The notes: generated by a model from the sequence alone, not told the origin. A stretch of 64,000 nt of DNA from Iamia sp. SCSIO 61187 (GCF_019443745.1 NZ_CP050948.1:3848001-3912000), one strand, 5' to 3'; positions 1 through 8,859 are shown, numbered from the stretch's first letter. Numbers and translations: made by a program.

Positions 1-794
1 GCGGCGTCGCAGAGGGCACGCGCGGCTCGCTGCGCGCCCGAGATGGTGCCGGCGCCATCCACGGGCGACCACCGGGCCTCGCCCCCGACCTGCCGGGTCG
101 ACCCCGTCGGGTCGTAGACCCGCACCTCACCGAGGGTCAACCGCCAGCTGGCGGTGGAATCGAGCAGGTCCGCCTTCACCGAGCTGAGGACCGCGGGGCC
201 GTCCCACTCGAGGATTCCCGACACGGCTGCGCTCGTCTTGCCAGACCTCGACGGGCCGACGAGCGCGACCGCCCCTCGGTCGCCCGCCCGTCGTGTCGAC
301 CTCCTCGAGCGGCCCTGACGACGGACCTCCGTGGCGACGAGCGAGCGACCGAACCGGGCGAGGATGAACCGGCCCGACACGGGCCCTCGCACGAGCACCG
401 GGGCCAGGTCCCGCCGCCGGGCGAAGGCGGGTCGAGCATCGACGCCCAGAGGCCGGCGCTTCGACGTCCCCACTCGCGACCAGGGCGACCAGTGGAGGAC
501 GACCGCGCCGAGCACGACGAAGACCACGGCGACGAGCGCCGTGCAGGTCCAGTAGATGACCGGGCCCGGCAGCTCGTCGGCCAAAGGCGGCCCCCACGCC
601 CGGGCCGGGTCACCCATCCGGCTGGGCATCCGCCCAACGGCCCGGCCGGCCTCATCGATCCCCACCAGCTGCGGCGCACCGGCGATGGCCAGCGCCAGGA
701 CCGCGCCGGCCCAGACCACGCCGACTGACGAGAGGACTGCGCCCGCGCCAAGGAAGACCAGGACGTCGAACCCGCTCAAGCCGTCGTGCTGCAC
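1..794 (-). CDS. VirD4/TraG-like type IV coupling protein, N-terminal part (runs off left edge)
   Basis: The frame is open from a GTG at 794, with an AGAGGGG ribosome site just upstream, to the window edge: 264 codons without a stop. Two hydrophobic segments (about residues 9-39 and 77-101) are followed by a basic linker and a Walker A motif, GPSRSGKTS, at about 180-188. Two membrane helices before a cytosolic AAA+ ATPase is the layout of the coupling proteins that feed DNA-protein substrates to conjugative type IV secretion channels. The C-terminal ATPase and any all-alpha domain lie outside the window. Its presence suggests the left flank belongs to a conjugative or integrative element. Another FtsK/HerA-type ATPase is possible. 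Confidence 0.75.
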   Translation of the reverse strand, partial: MQHDGLSGFDVLVFLGAGAVLSSVGVVWAGAVLALAIAGAPQLVGIDEAGRAVGRMPSRMGDPARAWGPPLADELPGPVIYWTCTALVAVVFVVLGAVVLHWSPWSRVGTSKRRPLGVDARPAFARRRDLAPVLVRGPVSGRFILARFGRSLVATEVRRQGRSRRSTRRAGDRGAVALVGPSRSGKTSAAVSGILEWDGPAVLSSVKADLLDSTASWRLTLGEVRVYDPTGSTRQVGGEARWSPVDGAGTISGAQRAARALCDA

Positions 795-934
795 GCCCCT
801 CTAGGCCGCGATGACCTCCGAAACATCACGCGCGACGTCGTTTGACCCTCGACGCCCGCTTCACTGTCACACCCTCCTCGTACCATCGGCTGCAGGCCGC
901 AGCGCGCGGTCTGATCTCGCAGAGGAGGCATCTC

Positions 935-1114
935 ATGCCCCGACCCGATTCTCCCGGCCGCCCGGACGACACACCCGGACAGGGGCCGCCGTCCGATCCG
1001 CCCGGTCGGCCCGACGTCCCTCCGGGTCCGCCGCCCGACCGGCCCGGCCCGCCGCCGGATCGGCCTCGCCCGCCGTCGCCGCCGCGCCCTCCGGATCATC
1101 GACCCGTCGGGTGA
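935..1114 (+). CDS. Small proline-rich protein ending in Val-Gly, first gene of a ubiquitin-like operon
   Basis: A 59-residue protein starts at an ATG with a strong AGAGGAGG site about 6 bases upstream. About 40 percent of residues are proline, mixed with Gly, Asp and Arg (PPDRPGPPPD-like repeats). There is no predicted fold, membrane segment or cysteine, and it ends in HRPVG. Its TGA overlaps the GTG start of the E2-E1 gene (GTGA), so translation is coupled. In ubiquitin-like systems the first gene often encodes the modifier, whose C-terminal glycine is adenylated by E1. This protein has the glycine but not the size or composition of a beta-grasp ubiquitin. It may be a modifier, a target or a regulator; I do not recognise the family. 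A longer reading from 842 lacks a good ribosome site. Confidence 0.6.
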   Translation: MPRPDSPGRPDDTPGQGPPSDPPGRPDVPPGPPPDRPGPPPDRPRPPSPPRPPDHRPVG

Positions 1115-2946
1115 CCTTCGACCCATGGTGGGTCCGATTCCCTGAGGTGCTCGAGGCCGAGGAACGCGACCTCGAGCGCCTCGGGGGTCGACCGCCGATC
1201 GTCGACGCAGATCTGCTGAACGCCCGCGGCATTCGGCGGTACCAAGTGCCGTACACCGACGCCGGAGGGACCCGGCACGACCTGGAGGTGACCTATAGCG
1301 ACCTGCACCCCTACTTCCAGGTGTCGGTGCGAAGCAATGATGTCTTTCGGGTGCACCAGGCCCCCTTCACGGGCCGGCTCTGCCTCCTCCATGGTCAGGG
1401 GGCGTGGGACGTCGCCGACACGGCCGCGTCCGTGATCGCAGAACAGATGCCCAAGCTGCTCGCTGACGCGGCCGCAGCAGACGGCGGGGAAACGCCCACA
1501 TCCTCCCCGGACCGCATGCCGAACGTCGACCCGATCACCAACTACTACGACCCAGCCGTACACACCGTGATGCGCATCGACGGCGGCTGGGCCAACGTGA
1601 TGGAGACGCGGAGCGGTCGGCTGCGGGTCGCTCTGGATGCACAGAGCGCGCAGGGCGCGCTGCGCGGCACCGTGTTCGAGGTCCAAGACGAAGAAGGTGC
1701 CGTCCTGCGATCCGCTGATGCCGCTCTGGCCGCCCTGTACGTGAACGACCAGCTGATCGACGGCCGGTGGGTCCGGCTGGACAGCGCGCCCGCCGAGGGT
1801 TCGGCTGAGGCCGTCCTGTCCGCGGCCGTGGACGCAGACAGGACGCTGGCGGCGCCTGCCTACGAGCGCGTCGGCGACCAGGAGGTCGACCTGATCGGCG
1901 TGGTACTCGAAGACGATGTCCGCGCCGACCTGGACTCGAGCACGCTGGTGCGCGGCGACAGCTGGCTCTTCGTCGCCCGGGTTCGAACCCGGGCGCGCCC
2001 GCCCGCCAAGCCGCAACGAGGGCGAGTGACAGAGCCTTCCGTCAAAGTGAGTCCTCCAAATCTGCTTCGCACCGATCGTGCTGGACCCACGGACCTTCGA
2101 GAGCGGGTGCCCTCGCTTCGGCCCCTGGGTGCTGCAACCATCGCCCTCATCGGTCTCGGCGGCGTCGGCGCGCCGAGCGCCGTCGAGTTCGCCAAGGCCG
2201 GTGCCGGGCGCCTACGGATGATCGAGTCCGACGCGCTCAGCACCGGCAACGGGGCCCGCTGGCCGCTCGGATTCTTGAGCGCCGGGCACCCGAAGCTCGT
2301 CGCGCTCCTATCGCACCTCAAGCAGAACTGGCCCTACACCGACATCGAGCTGCTGCCGTGCCGCCTAGGGCAACCGAGGGAAAGCGGCGACTCGGTCGAA
2401 GAGCGTGACGCAGCACCCTCGGATCTCGACACGCTCGACAAGTGGCTCGATGGTGCCGCCCTGATCTACGACGCCACCGCAGACCGAGGCGTCAACTACT
2501 TCTTATCCGAGCTGGCCAAGGACCGGGGAATTCCATACGTCGTCGTGTCAGCCACCGAGGGCGGGTTCGGCGGGATGGTCGCCCGGTTCGATCCGAGACC
2601 TGAGACCGCCTGCTGGACGTGTCTCATGCATCACTTCGAGGCGGGGACCTTGACCCCGCCACCTCGCGACCAGAACGCCGCGACCGCCAACACCTGGCCG
2701 GCCGGCTGCATCGACCCGACGTTCACCGGCGCCGGGTTCGACATCGCGGCGATCGCGCTGGCTGGGGTCCGGCTGGCATGCGCAACGATGTGCGCGGGGA
2801 CGGACGGCTCCTACCCCGCAGCGACCTGGGACTACGCACGATACGAGTTCCGGACGGCCGATCTCGCCCTGCCCGGGTTCGCGGAAACCTTCACCATCGA
2901 GCCCCATCCGGACTGCCACCCATGCGCCAACCGACGGTCTTCGTAG
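1111..2946 (+). CDS. E2-E1 fusion: ubiquitin-conjugating-like plus ThiF/E1-like activating enzyme
   Basis: The protein has 611 aa. The GTG at 1111 is chosen because it overlaps the stop of the preceding gene; upstream in-frame sequence is low-complexity. Residues about 40-120 read as an E2-like domain, with HQAPFTGRLCLL placing a candidate thioester cysteine at C91. A linker of unknown fold follows (about 125-330). The E1/ThiF Rossmann domain begins at about 343 with the nucleotide-binding glycines of LIGLGGVG (346-353). C501/C504 and C602/C605 form two CxxC pairs as in zinc-binding E1 enzymes, and C533 in PAGCIDPTFTG sits where E1 proteins carry their catalytic cysteine. Expected role: adenylate a C-terminal glycine, then pass it from C533 to C91. 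Fused E2-E1 enzymes are known in CBASS (Cap2) and other bacterial ubiquitin-like operons; no cGAS-like cyclase gene is adjacent here. Confidence 0.88.
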   Translation: MTFDPWWVRFPEVLEAEERDLERLGGRPPIVDADLLNARGIRRYQVPYTDAGGTRHDLEVTYSDLHPYFQVSVRSNDVFRVHQAPFTGRLCLLHGQGAWDVADTAASVIAEQMPKLLADAAAADGGETPTSSPDRMPNVDPITNYYDPAVHTVMRIDGGWANVMETRSGRLRVALDAQSAQGALRGTVFEVQDEEGAVLRSADAALAALYVNDQLIDGRWVRLDSAPAEGSAEAVLSAAVDADRTLAAPAYERVGDQEVDLIGVVLEDDVRADLDSSTLVRGDSWLFVARVRTRARPPAKPQRGRVTEPSVKVSPPNLLRTDRAGPTDLRERVPSLRPLGAATIALIGLGGVGAPSAVEFAKAGAGRLRMIESDALSTGNGARWPLGFLSAGHPKLVALLSHLKQNWPYTDIELLPCRLGQPRESGDSVEERDAAPSDLDTLDKWLDGAALIYDATADRGVNYFLSELAKDRGIPYVVVSATEGGFGGMVARFDPRPETACWTCLMHHFEAGTLTPPPRDQNAATANTWPAGCIDPTFTGAGFDIAAIALAGVRLACATMCAGTDGSYPAATWDYARYEFRTADLALPGFAETFTIEPHPDCHPCANRRSS

Positions 2947-3452
2947 CCAGTACGGCCGTCGACGCCATGACGGCCGAGGCACGCCGTTGCCACCCGGTTG
3001 AGACCGGCGGCATGCTCATCGGCTGGGACGACTTCGAGGCCGGGCATCTGGTCGTCGCCACGATCATCGGCCCGGGCCCGAACGCTGAGCACCACACGTG
3101 GGGATTCACCCCCGACGGCGCGTGGCAGCAGGAGCAACTGGATCGGATCTACGTCGCGACAGGGGGACGGCTGACCTTCGTGGGGGACTGGCACGTCCAC
3201 CCTGCCGGTGGCTTCGGGATGAGCCGCCGAGATCGCCGTACGATGGCAGCCACCGCCGACGAACCCGAAAGCCGTTTGGAGGTAGCGCTGATGGGGCTCC
3301 TCGCCAAAGACGGCGAGCGCTATCGCCTGGGCATGTGGACGCTGGGAGACCGGCGATGGCCTCTTGGGCCGCCAACCGCGCTCCCTCTTCCGACGGCAAC
3401 CTGGACGCCCACCCCCGGCGAGGCCTTCTGGGGGCCCCTGGACGTCGCCTGA
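2922..3452 (+). CDS. JAB/JAMM-family metallopeptidase (putative deconjugase)
   Basis: The protein has 176 aa. The ATG at 2922 lies inside the last 25 bases of the E2-E1 gene, so the two are co-translated. The full JAMM zinc signature is present: E27 in VETGGMLIG, then H91-V-H93-P, S101 and D104 in HVHPAGGFGMSRRD. JAMM proteins are isopeptidases that cut a modifier from its target or trim a modifier precursor. The domain fills the whole protein, with no ubiquitin-like or membrane segment attached. Together with the E2-E1 gene this makes an attach-and-remove pair. A role in defence or in conjugal element biology is inference. Confidence 0.88.
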   Translation: MRQPTVFVASTAVDAMTAEARRCHPVETGGMLIGWDDFEAGHLVVATIIGPGPNAEHHTWGFTPDGAWQQEQLDRIYVATGGRLTFVGDWHVHPAGGFGMSRRDRRTMAATADEPESRLEVALMGLLAKDGERYRLGMWTLGDRRWPLGPPTALPLPTATWTPTPGEAFWGPLDVA

Positions 3453-3578
3453 CCCCGAGGAACGCAAGGAGGCGCGAAGTCCGCCTTCGGAGGGTGGATC
3501 GGGGTCACGTGACCTCTCGTTACCTCCCGGTGGCCGAGCCGGCGAGGCCAGGGACCAAGCCCGCCATCCCGGGCCGCA

Positions 3579-3863
3579 CTATCGGGAGAGCATGCGGCCG
3601 ACTGCGCCCATCAGCTCCTGGACCTGTTCGTCGGGGTCAGTGGGGCCGCCGTGGCCGCCGGCGAGGCAGTGGCGGGCATGGTCGTCGAGGAGGCCGAGGG
3701 CGACCTTGTCGAGGGCGACGCGGACGGCGTTGATCTGGGTGAGGACATCGATGCAGTAGCGGTCCTCGTCGATCATGCGGCTGATGCCCCGCACCTGGCC
3801 CTCCACTCGGGAGAGGCGGGTCTGCAACTGCTCCTTGGTGGCGGTGTAGCCGCGGTCGGTCAT
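3579..3863 (-). CDS. csoR: CsoR-family copper-sensing repressor
   Basis: The protein has 94 aa. The start at 3863 has a GGAG site; an ATG further upstream would place the operator inside the gene. It shows the DUF156 core RLSRVEGQVRGISRMIDED. The three Cu(I) ligands of CsoR are intact: C37 in RYCIDV, H62 and C66 in DDHARHC. The apo-tetramer represses and Cu(I) releases it from DNA. It is divergent from copZ across a 110-base gap holding two G/C-tract palindromes, so it probably represses itself and the copZ-copA unit. Confidence 0.93.
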   Translation of the reverse strand: MTDRGYTATKEQLQTRLSRVEGQVRGISRMIDEDRYCIDVLTQINAVRVALDKVALGLLDDHARHCLAGGHGGPTDPDEQVQELMGAVGRMLSR

Positions 3864-3902
3864 GAGCGTTCTCCGGTTCTTCTGGGTCTGAGGTTGACGA
3901 TC

Positions 3903-3943
3903 ATACCCCCTAGGGGTATACATTTCTATACCCCCCGGGGGTA
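3903..3943. promoter_or_regulatory. Double CsoR operator between csoR and copZ
   Basis: Two tandem palindromes, ATACCCCCTAGGGGTAT at 3903-3919 and ATACCCCCCGGGGGTA at 3928-3943, are 8 bases apart. The TACCCC/GGGGTA dyad is the usual CsoR box. Two boxes fit two CsoR tetramers controlling the divergent csoR and copZ promoters. Confidence 0.85.
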
Positions 3944-3973
3944 CTCTCCCCAGAACGCTCGAAGGAGCCCGCC

Positions 3974-4180
3974 ATGACCACCACCACCGTCAACGTCTCC
4001 GGCATGACCTGCGGCCATTGCGTCCAGTCCGTCAAGAACGAGCTGGCCAAGGTGCCCGGCGTCGACGCCGTCGAGGTCGACCTGGCCGGTGGCAAGGTCG
4101 AGATCTCCAGCTCCTCGCCCATCGACGATGCGGCGATCGCTGCCGCCGTCGACGAGGCGGGATACGAGGTCTCGTCGTGA
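3974..4180 (+). CDS. copZ: CopZ-like Cu(I) chaperone (heavy-metal-associated domain)
   Basis: A 68-aa single HMA domain with the binding motif GMTCGHC (C13, C16). It starts at an ATG preceded by GAAGGAG. It should carry Cu(I) in the cytosol to the CopA ATPase encoded downstream. The stop overlaps the GTG start of the next gene, so the two were one operon before the IS insertion. Confidence 0.93.
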   Translation: MTTTTVNVSGMTCGHCVQSVKNELAKVPGVDAVEVDLAGGKVEISSSSPIDDAAIAAAVDEAGYEVSS

Positions 4181-4742
4181 ACGTCCCCACCAAGCTCGGC
4201 GCCTACGGCGCGGGCCTCGCCGTGGTGTTCGCCGCCGCCCTGGGAGCAGGCGCGGCGGCGGGCCCCTTCGGTGAGCCGGACGAGCCCGACCACGGCTCTG
4301 AGCACACCACATCGGACGCCGGTGACGGCGCCCAGCAGGAGAACGACATGCAGACCACGGACCCCACCGCTCTCACCCCCGGCGGCCTCGAGGTCTCGAG
4401 CGGCGGCTACTCCTTCGTCCCCGCCGCCACGACCTACCGGACCGGCGACACCGTCCCCTTCGAGTTCACGATCGAGGGCTCCGACGGCGCTCCCGTCACC
4501 GAGTTCCGGACCGAGCACGACAAGGACCTCCACCTCATCGTGGTGGGCCGGGACCTGTCCGGCTACCAGCACGTCCACCCCGTCCGCGACGAGACCGGCA
4601 CGTGGTCGGTGGAGCTCGACCTGTCGGCTCCCGGCACCTACCGGGCCCTCGCCGACTTCGCCCCTGAAGATGCCGAGGCACTCACGCTCGGGATCGACCT
4701 CCAGGTGCCCGGTGATGCCCAGCCCGTCCCGGGCCCCGCGCC
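4177..4742 (+). pseudogene. Secreted metal-associated protein, 5' part, interrupted by IS110 copy 1
   Basis: The GTG start overlaps the copZ stop (GTGA). A hydrophobic signal segment (residues about 5-30) is followed by an acidic linker with His and Met, and a beta-rich domain ending in the motif GYQHVHPV. After codon 188 (Pro-Ala-Pro) the frame enters the insertion sequence and stops at 4776. Joining base 4743 to base 6209 restores an open frame to 6598, giving a 318-aa protein with two similar domains, each with a HVHP motif. I infer a periplasmic or surface copper-binding role from context. Confidence 0.8.
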
Positions 4743-4744
4743 TA

Positions 4745-4967
4745 ATGGGACTCGACCGTCGGGTCCTTCGGGGTGACGATGGTCCCGAGCCGCTGGTCGG
4801 TCAGCACTCATCTCGCCTGGACCGCGAGTCCTACGGCTAGATCGTGCGCCGGCCGGTCGGTGAGGACGACCTTGATGGCTGGTGCGATGACGTGCCGTGG
4901 AGCACTGAACCATTAGGACGCCGGTGGTCGCCTCGGGCTCGATCCGAACCTGTTGCAGGAGGCGCTG
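4745..4967 (+). ncRNA. Candidate bridge RNA region of IS110 copy 1 (left end)
   Basis: This is the only long noncoding part of the element, lying 5' of the recombinase as in IS110-group elements whose left end encodes the bridge RNA (IS1111-group elements carry it at the right end). It contains several self-complementary G/C stretches, for example around GGTCCTTCGGGGTGACGATGGTCCC-like sequence at about 4761-4785. Exact RNA ends and the target and donor loops were not derived. Confidence 0.5.
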
Positions 4968-6185
4968 ATGGCGAAGGTGTTCGTAGGTCACGACTGGGCT
5001 GAGGCCCATCACGACGTGTTGGTCCTCGACGAGCATGGGGAGCGCGTCGGGGGCGGTCGGCTGCCCGAGGGCGTTGCCGGTGTCGCCCGGTTCCACGAGT
5101 TGGTCGCCGATCACGTCGAGGACTCGGCCGAGGTGGTGGTGGCGACCGAGACCGACAGGGGGTTGTTCGTCGGGTCGTTGGTGGCGGCTGGCTACACGGT
5201 GTTGGCGATCAACCCGCTGTCGACGTCGCGGTATCGGGAACGTCACTCGACCTCGGGGGCGAAGTCCGACCCCGGCGACGCCCGGGTGTTGGCCGAGCTG
5301 GCCCGGACCGATGGCCACAACCACCGGCCGATTGCCGGTGACAGCGAGCTGGTCGAGGCCATCAAGGTCCTGGCCCGGGCTCACCAGAGCCTGATCTGGA
5401 CCCGGCAGCGCCAGTCCAACCAGCTCCGCTCGACGCTGCGCGAGTTCTATCCCGCCGCGCTCGACGCCTTTGGTGAGCTGGGCCACCCCGACGCGCTGGC
5501 CGTGTTGGCCATCGCCCCAACACCGGCCCAGGGGCGGCGGCTGTCGCGGTCGAAGATCGCCTCTGCGCTGCGCCGAGGGGGACGCCAGCGCCGCGTCGAG
5601 GAGCGGGCGATCGAGATCCAGACGGCGCTGCGCTCCACCCAGCTCACCGCCCCCGACCTCGTCGCTGATGCCATGGGCTCGGTCGTCGCCGCGCTGGTCG
5701 GCGTGATCGGTGAGCTGGTCGCCCAGATCGCCGTCCTCGAGACCGACCTGGCCGACCGTTTTGACCAGCACCCGGACGCCAAGATCATCCGCTCCCTGCC
5801 AGGACTGGGGATGACCCTCGGCGCCCGGGTGCTCGCAGAGTTCGGGGACGACCCGAACCGCTACCGCGATGCGAAGTCTCGCAAGAACTACGCCGGCACG
5901 TCACCCATCACCAGAGCCTCGGGCAAGAGCCACGTCGTGTTGGCCCGCTACGCCCGCAACCGACGCCTCGCCGATGCCTGCTACCTCTGGGCCTTCGCCG
6001 CCCTCGCAGCCAGCCCTGGCGCCCGAGCGTTCTACGACCACCGGCGCGCCCACGGCGACACCCACCACCGCGCCCTACGAGCCCTCGCCAACCGCCTCGT
6101 CGGCATCCTCCACGGCTGCCTCCGACACCAGACCCCTTACGACGAACACACCGCCTGGGCCCACCGCACCGACATCGCCGCTTGA
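4968..6185 (+). CDS. IS110-family DEDD recombinase, copy 1
   Basis: The protein has 405 aa. The ATG at 4968 is chosen because AGGAGG lies 6 bases upstream; an ATG at 4953 does not have this. The N-terminal RuvC-like DEDD domain shows GHDWAEAHHD, ATETD and KSDPGDA. The C-terminal transposase_20 domain includes LPGLGMTLGARVLAEFGD and the serine-containing region SPITRASGK. It acts with the element's bridge RNA to recombine donor and target DNA. The protein is identical to the copy at 13070-14287, so transposition was recent. Confidence 0.93.
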   Translation: MAKVFVGHDWAEAHHDVLVLDEHGERVGGGRLPEGVAGVARFHELVADHVEDSAEVVVATETDRGLFVGSLVAAGYTVLAINPLSTSRYRERHSTSGAKSDPGDARVLAELARTDGHNHRPIAGDSELVEAIKVLARAHQSLIWTRQRQSNQLRSTLREFYPAALDAFGELGHPDALAVLAIAPTPAQGRRLSRSKIASALRRGGRQRRVEERAIEIQTALRSTQLTAPDLVADAMGSVVAALVGVIGELVAQIAVLETDLADRFDQHPDAKIIRSLPGLGMTLGARVLAEFGDDPNRYRDAKSRKNYAGTSPITRASGKSHVVLARYARNRRLADACYLWAFAALAASPGARAFYDHRRAHGDTHHRALRALANRLVGILHGCLRHQTPYDEHTAWAHRTDIAA

Positions 6186-6208
6186 CGCCCTACAACCGTG
6201 CGATGTCT

Positions 6209-6598
6209 AGCCGGACCGCCGAGGTCGACGCCTACACCGTCACCCTCGACGGCGACCTGCGGGCCGGCAGCGAGTCTGCTCTGACCCTGTCGGTCTCCAA
6301 GGAGGGGCAGCCGATCACCGACCTCCAGCCCTACCTGGCGGCCTACGGCCACCTCGTGGCCCTGCGAGCCGGAGACCTCGGCTACCTCCACGTCCACCCC
6401 GAGGGAGCCCCCGGCGACGGCGAGACGCCCGCCGGGCCCGACATCGACTTCGCAGCTCACGTCCCGTCGGCCGGCAACTACCGGCTCTACCTCGACTTCC
6501 GCCACGGCGACGTGGTGCGCACCGCCGAGTTCACCGTCGAGGTCGGCCCCGATGACGGCTCGTCCGAGGCCGGCGCGGCGCACGAGGGAGGCCACTGA
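6209..6598 (+). pseudogene. Secreted metal-associated protein, 3' part
   Basis: This continues the gene cut at 4742. The reading is in frame with the upstream part across the CT core (Pro-Ser-Arg-Thr-Ala-Glu) and holds a second beta-rich domain with LGYLHVHPEG, then an Asp/Glu/His-rich tail. An ATG at 6182, inside the IS end, could start a product without a signal peptide. It ends 2 bases before copA, consistent with one ancestral operon. Confidence 0.78.
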
Positions 6599-6600
6599 TC

Positions 6601-8859
6601 ATGAGCACGACCGACACCACCGCGAACCGGGTCGAGCTGTCCATCGGCGGCATGACCTGCGCCTCGTGCGCCATGCGCATCGAGAAACGCCTCAACAAGG
6701 TCGACGGCGTGACCGCCACGGTCAACTACGCCACCGAGAAGGCGACGGTCACCTTCGATGACAGCGTCGAGTCTGATCGCCTCGTCAGCGAGGTCGAGGC
6801 GGCCGGCTACACCGCCCAGCTGCCCCGGACCGCATCGTCGGCCGAGAGCGACGACGACACCGCCGAGGCGGATCCCACCCGGCCGCTCCGCCAACGGCTG
6901 ATCATCTCGACCTTGCTGACCATCCCGGTGGTGGCGTTGTCGATGATCCCGGCATTGCAGTTCGACAACTGGCAGTGGCTCTCCCTCACCCTGGCTGCTC
7001 CAGTCGTGGTCTGGGGTGCCCTGCCGTTCCACCGGGCGGCGTGGGTGAACCTGCGCCACGGCACCGCCACCATGGACACGCTGATCTCGATCGGCACGCT
7101 CGCTGCGTTCCTGTGGTCGCTCTACAGCCTGTTCATCGGCGATGCCGGCATGGTCGGGATGAAGATGGCCTTCGAGCTCACCATCGAGCGCGGCTCGGGC
7201 CAGGACGAGATCTACCTGGAGGCCGCAGCCGCGGTGACCACGTTCATCCTCGCTGGCCGGTACTTCGAGGCGAAGGCCAAGCGCCGGACCGGAGCGGCCT
7301 TGCGGTCGCTGCTCGACCTCGGAGCCAAGGACGTCGTGGTCCTCCGCGACGGCCGTGAGGAGCGGGTCGGCATCGACCAGCTCGTCGTCGGTGACCGCTT
7401 CGTCGCTCGACCGGGCGAGAAGATCGCCACCGACGGCGTGGTCGAGGAGGGCACATCGGCGGTCGACGCCTCGCTGCTCACAGGCGAGAGCGTCCCCATC
7501 GAGGTCGGACCCGGCGACCCGGTCACCGGGGCCACGGTCAACGCCGGCGGACGGCTCATCATCCGTGCCACCCGGGTCGGTGCCGACACGCAGCTGGCCC
7601 AGATCGCACGGCTGGTGACCGACGCCCAGACGGGTAAGGCCGCCGTCCAGCGATTGGCCGACCGGGTCTCGGCGATCTTCGTCCCCGTGGTGATCGCCCT
7701 GTCGATCGGCACCCTGGGGTTCTGGCTCGGCACGGGTGACGGCGCCTCGGCGGCGTTCACCGCCGCAGTGGCCGTGCTGATCATCGCCTGCCCGTGCGCC
7801 CTCGGCCTGGCCACGCCCGTCGCCCTGATGGTCGGGACAGGACGAGGTGCGCAGCTCGGGATCCTCATCAAGGGGCCGGAGGTGCTGGAGTCCACCCGCA
7901 AGGTCGACACCGTCGTGCTGGACAAGACCGGCACGGTCACCACCGGGAAGATGAGCCTGGTCGACGCCGTCACGGCCGCCGGCACGGATCGCAATGAACT
8001 TCTGCGCCTCGTCGGTGCCCTCGAGCACGCGTCCGAGCACCCCATCGCCCAGGCCATCGCCGACGGAGCCCGGGACGAGGTCGGCGACCTGCCCGCCGTC
8101 GAGTCCTTCACCAACCGGGAGGGCCTCGGTGTGGAGGGCGTGGTCGAAGGTCAGGCCGTCATCGCCGGACGACCGGCTCTGCTCGCCGACTGGGGGCTCC
8201 ACCTCGACGACGACCTGGCGGCCGCCAAGGCCGCGGCCGAGGCCAAGGGCCACACAGCCGTCGTCGCCGGATGGGACGGCGCTGTCCGCGGCGTCCTGGT
8301 CGTCTCCGACACGGTCAAGGACACCTCGCCCGAGGCCATCGCCCAGCTCCGCAAGCTGGGCCTCACACCGGTTCTGCTCACCGGCGACAACGAGGCTGCG
8401 GCGAAGACAGTGGCCGCACAGGTCGGCATCGACGAGGTCATCGCCGAGGTCCTGCCCTCGGAGAAGGTCGACGTCATCCAACGCCTCCAGTCCGACGGCA
8501 AGGTCGTCGCCATGGTCGGCGACGGCGTCAACGACGCAGCCGCCCTCGCCCAGGCCGACCTCGGTCTCTCCATGGGCACAGGCACCGACGCCGCCATCGA
8601 GGCCAGCGACCTCACCCTGGTCCGAGGCGACCTGCGAGCCGCACCCGACGCCATCCGCCTCGCCCGCAAGACCCTCGGCACAATCAAGAGCAACCTGTTC
8701 TGGGCCTTCGCCTACAACGTCGCCGCCATCCCCCTGGCGGCTGCCGGGTTCCTCAACCCAATGATCGCCGGCGCCGCCATGGCGCTGTCCTCGGTCTTCG
8801 TCATCACCAACAGCCTGCGCCTACGGCGCTTCGCCCCCCTGAGCTCGCACGCCGACTGA
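6601..8859 (+). CDS. copA: CopA-type Cu(I)-exporting P1B-1 ATPase
   Basis: The protein has 752 aa. One N-terminal HMA domain carries GMTCASC (C20, C23). Six to eight membrane helices include the ion-binding CPC motif (397-399, [12 protein letters not shown]). The phosphorylation loop has DKTGT at D441, SEHP is present, and the hinge is [15 protein letters not shown] plus HMA defines Cu+ efflux across the inner membrane at the cost of ATP. The ATG follows the preceding stop by 2 bases. Copper induction through CsoR is expected, though IS110 copy 1 now sits between the promoter and copA and may be polar. Confidence 0.95.
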   Translation: MSTTDTTANRVELSIGGMTCASCAMRIEKRLNKVDGVTATVNYATEKATVTFDDSVESDRLVSEVEAAGYTAQLPRTASSAESDDDTAEADPTRPLRQRLIISTLLTIPVVALSMIPALQFDNWQWLSLTLAAPVVVWGALPFHRAAWVNLRHGTATMDTLISIGTLAAFLWSLYSLFIGDAGMVGMKMAFELTIERGSGQDEIYLEAAAAVTTFILAGRYFEAKAKRRTGAALRSLLDLGAKDVVVLRDGREERVGIDQLVVGDRFVARPGEKIATDGVVEEGTSAVDASLLTGESVPIEVGPGDPVTGATVNAGGRLIIRATRVGADTQLAQIARLVTDAQTGKAAVQRLADRVSAIFVPVVIALSIGTLGFWLGTGDGASAAFTAAVAVLIIACPCALGLATPVALMVGTGRGAQLGILIKGPEVLESTRKVDTVVLDKTGTVTTGKMSLVDAVTAAGTDRNELLRLVGALEHASEHPIAQAIADGARDEVGDLPAVESFTNREGLGVEGVVEGQAVIAGRPALLADWGLHLDDDLAAAKAAAEAKGHTAVVAGWDGAVRGVLVVSDTVKDTSPEAIAQLRKLGLTPVLLTGDNEAAAKTVAAQVGIDEVIAEVLPSEKVDVIQRLQSDGKVVAMVGDGVNDAAALAQADLGLSMGTGTDAAIEASDLTLVRGDLRAAPDAIRLARKTLGTIKSNLFWAFAYNVAAIPLAAAGFLNPMIAGAAMALSSVFVITNSLRLRRFAPLSSHAD

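Larger units (their letters stand above)
4742..6208 (+). mobile_element. IS110-family insertion sequence, copy 1
   Basis: The segment 4739-6210 is identical base for base to 12841-14312. The flanks agree with IS110 recombination at a CT core: CT at 4742-4743 and again at 6207-6208, no target duplication and no terminal inverted repeats. The element is about 1465 bp, with one DEDD recombinase gene and about 225 noncoding bases at the left end. The target here was ...CCGCGC-CT-AGCCGG... inside a coding gene. Confidence 0.88.

Noticed and set aside
811-1110. N-terminal extension of the E2-E1 protein from an upstream ATG
   Set aside because: The extension is Arg/Ser/Ala-rich shadow sequence of the proline-rich gene, and the GTG at 1111 overlaps that gene's stop as in a coupled operon.
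1111-3452. CBASS type II operon (Cap2/Cap3)
   Set aside because: The E2-E1 and JAMM genes fit, but no cGAS/DncV-like cyclase or effector is adjacent: upstream is a coupling protein, downstream csoR.
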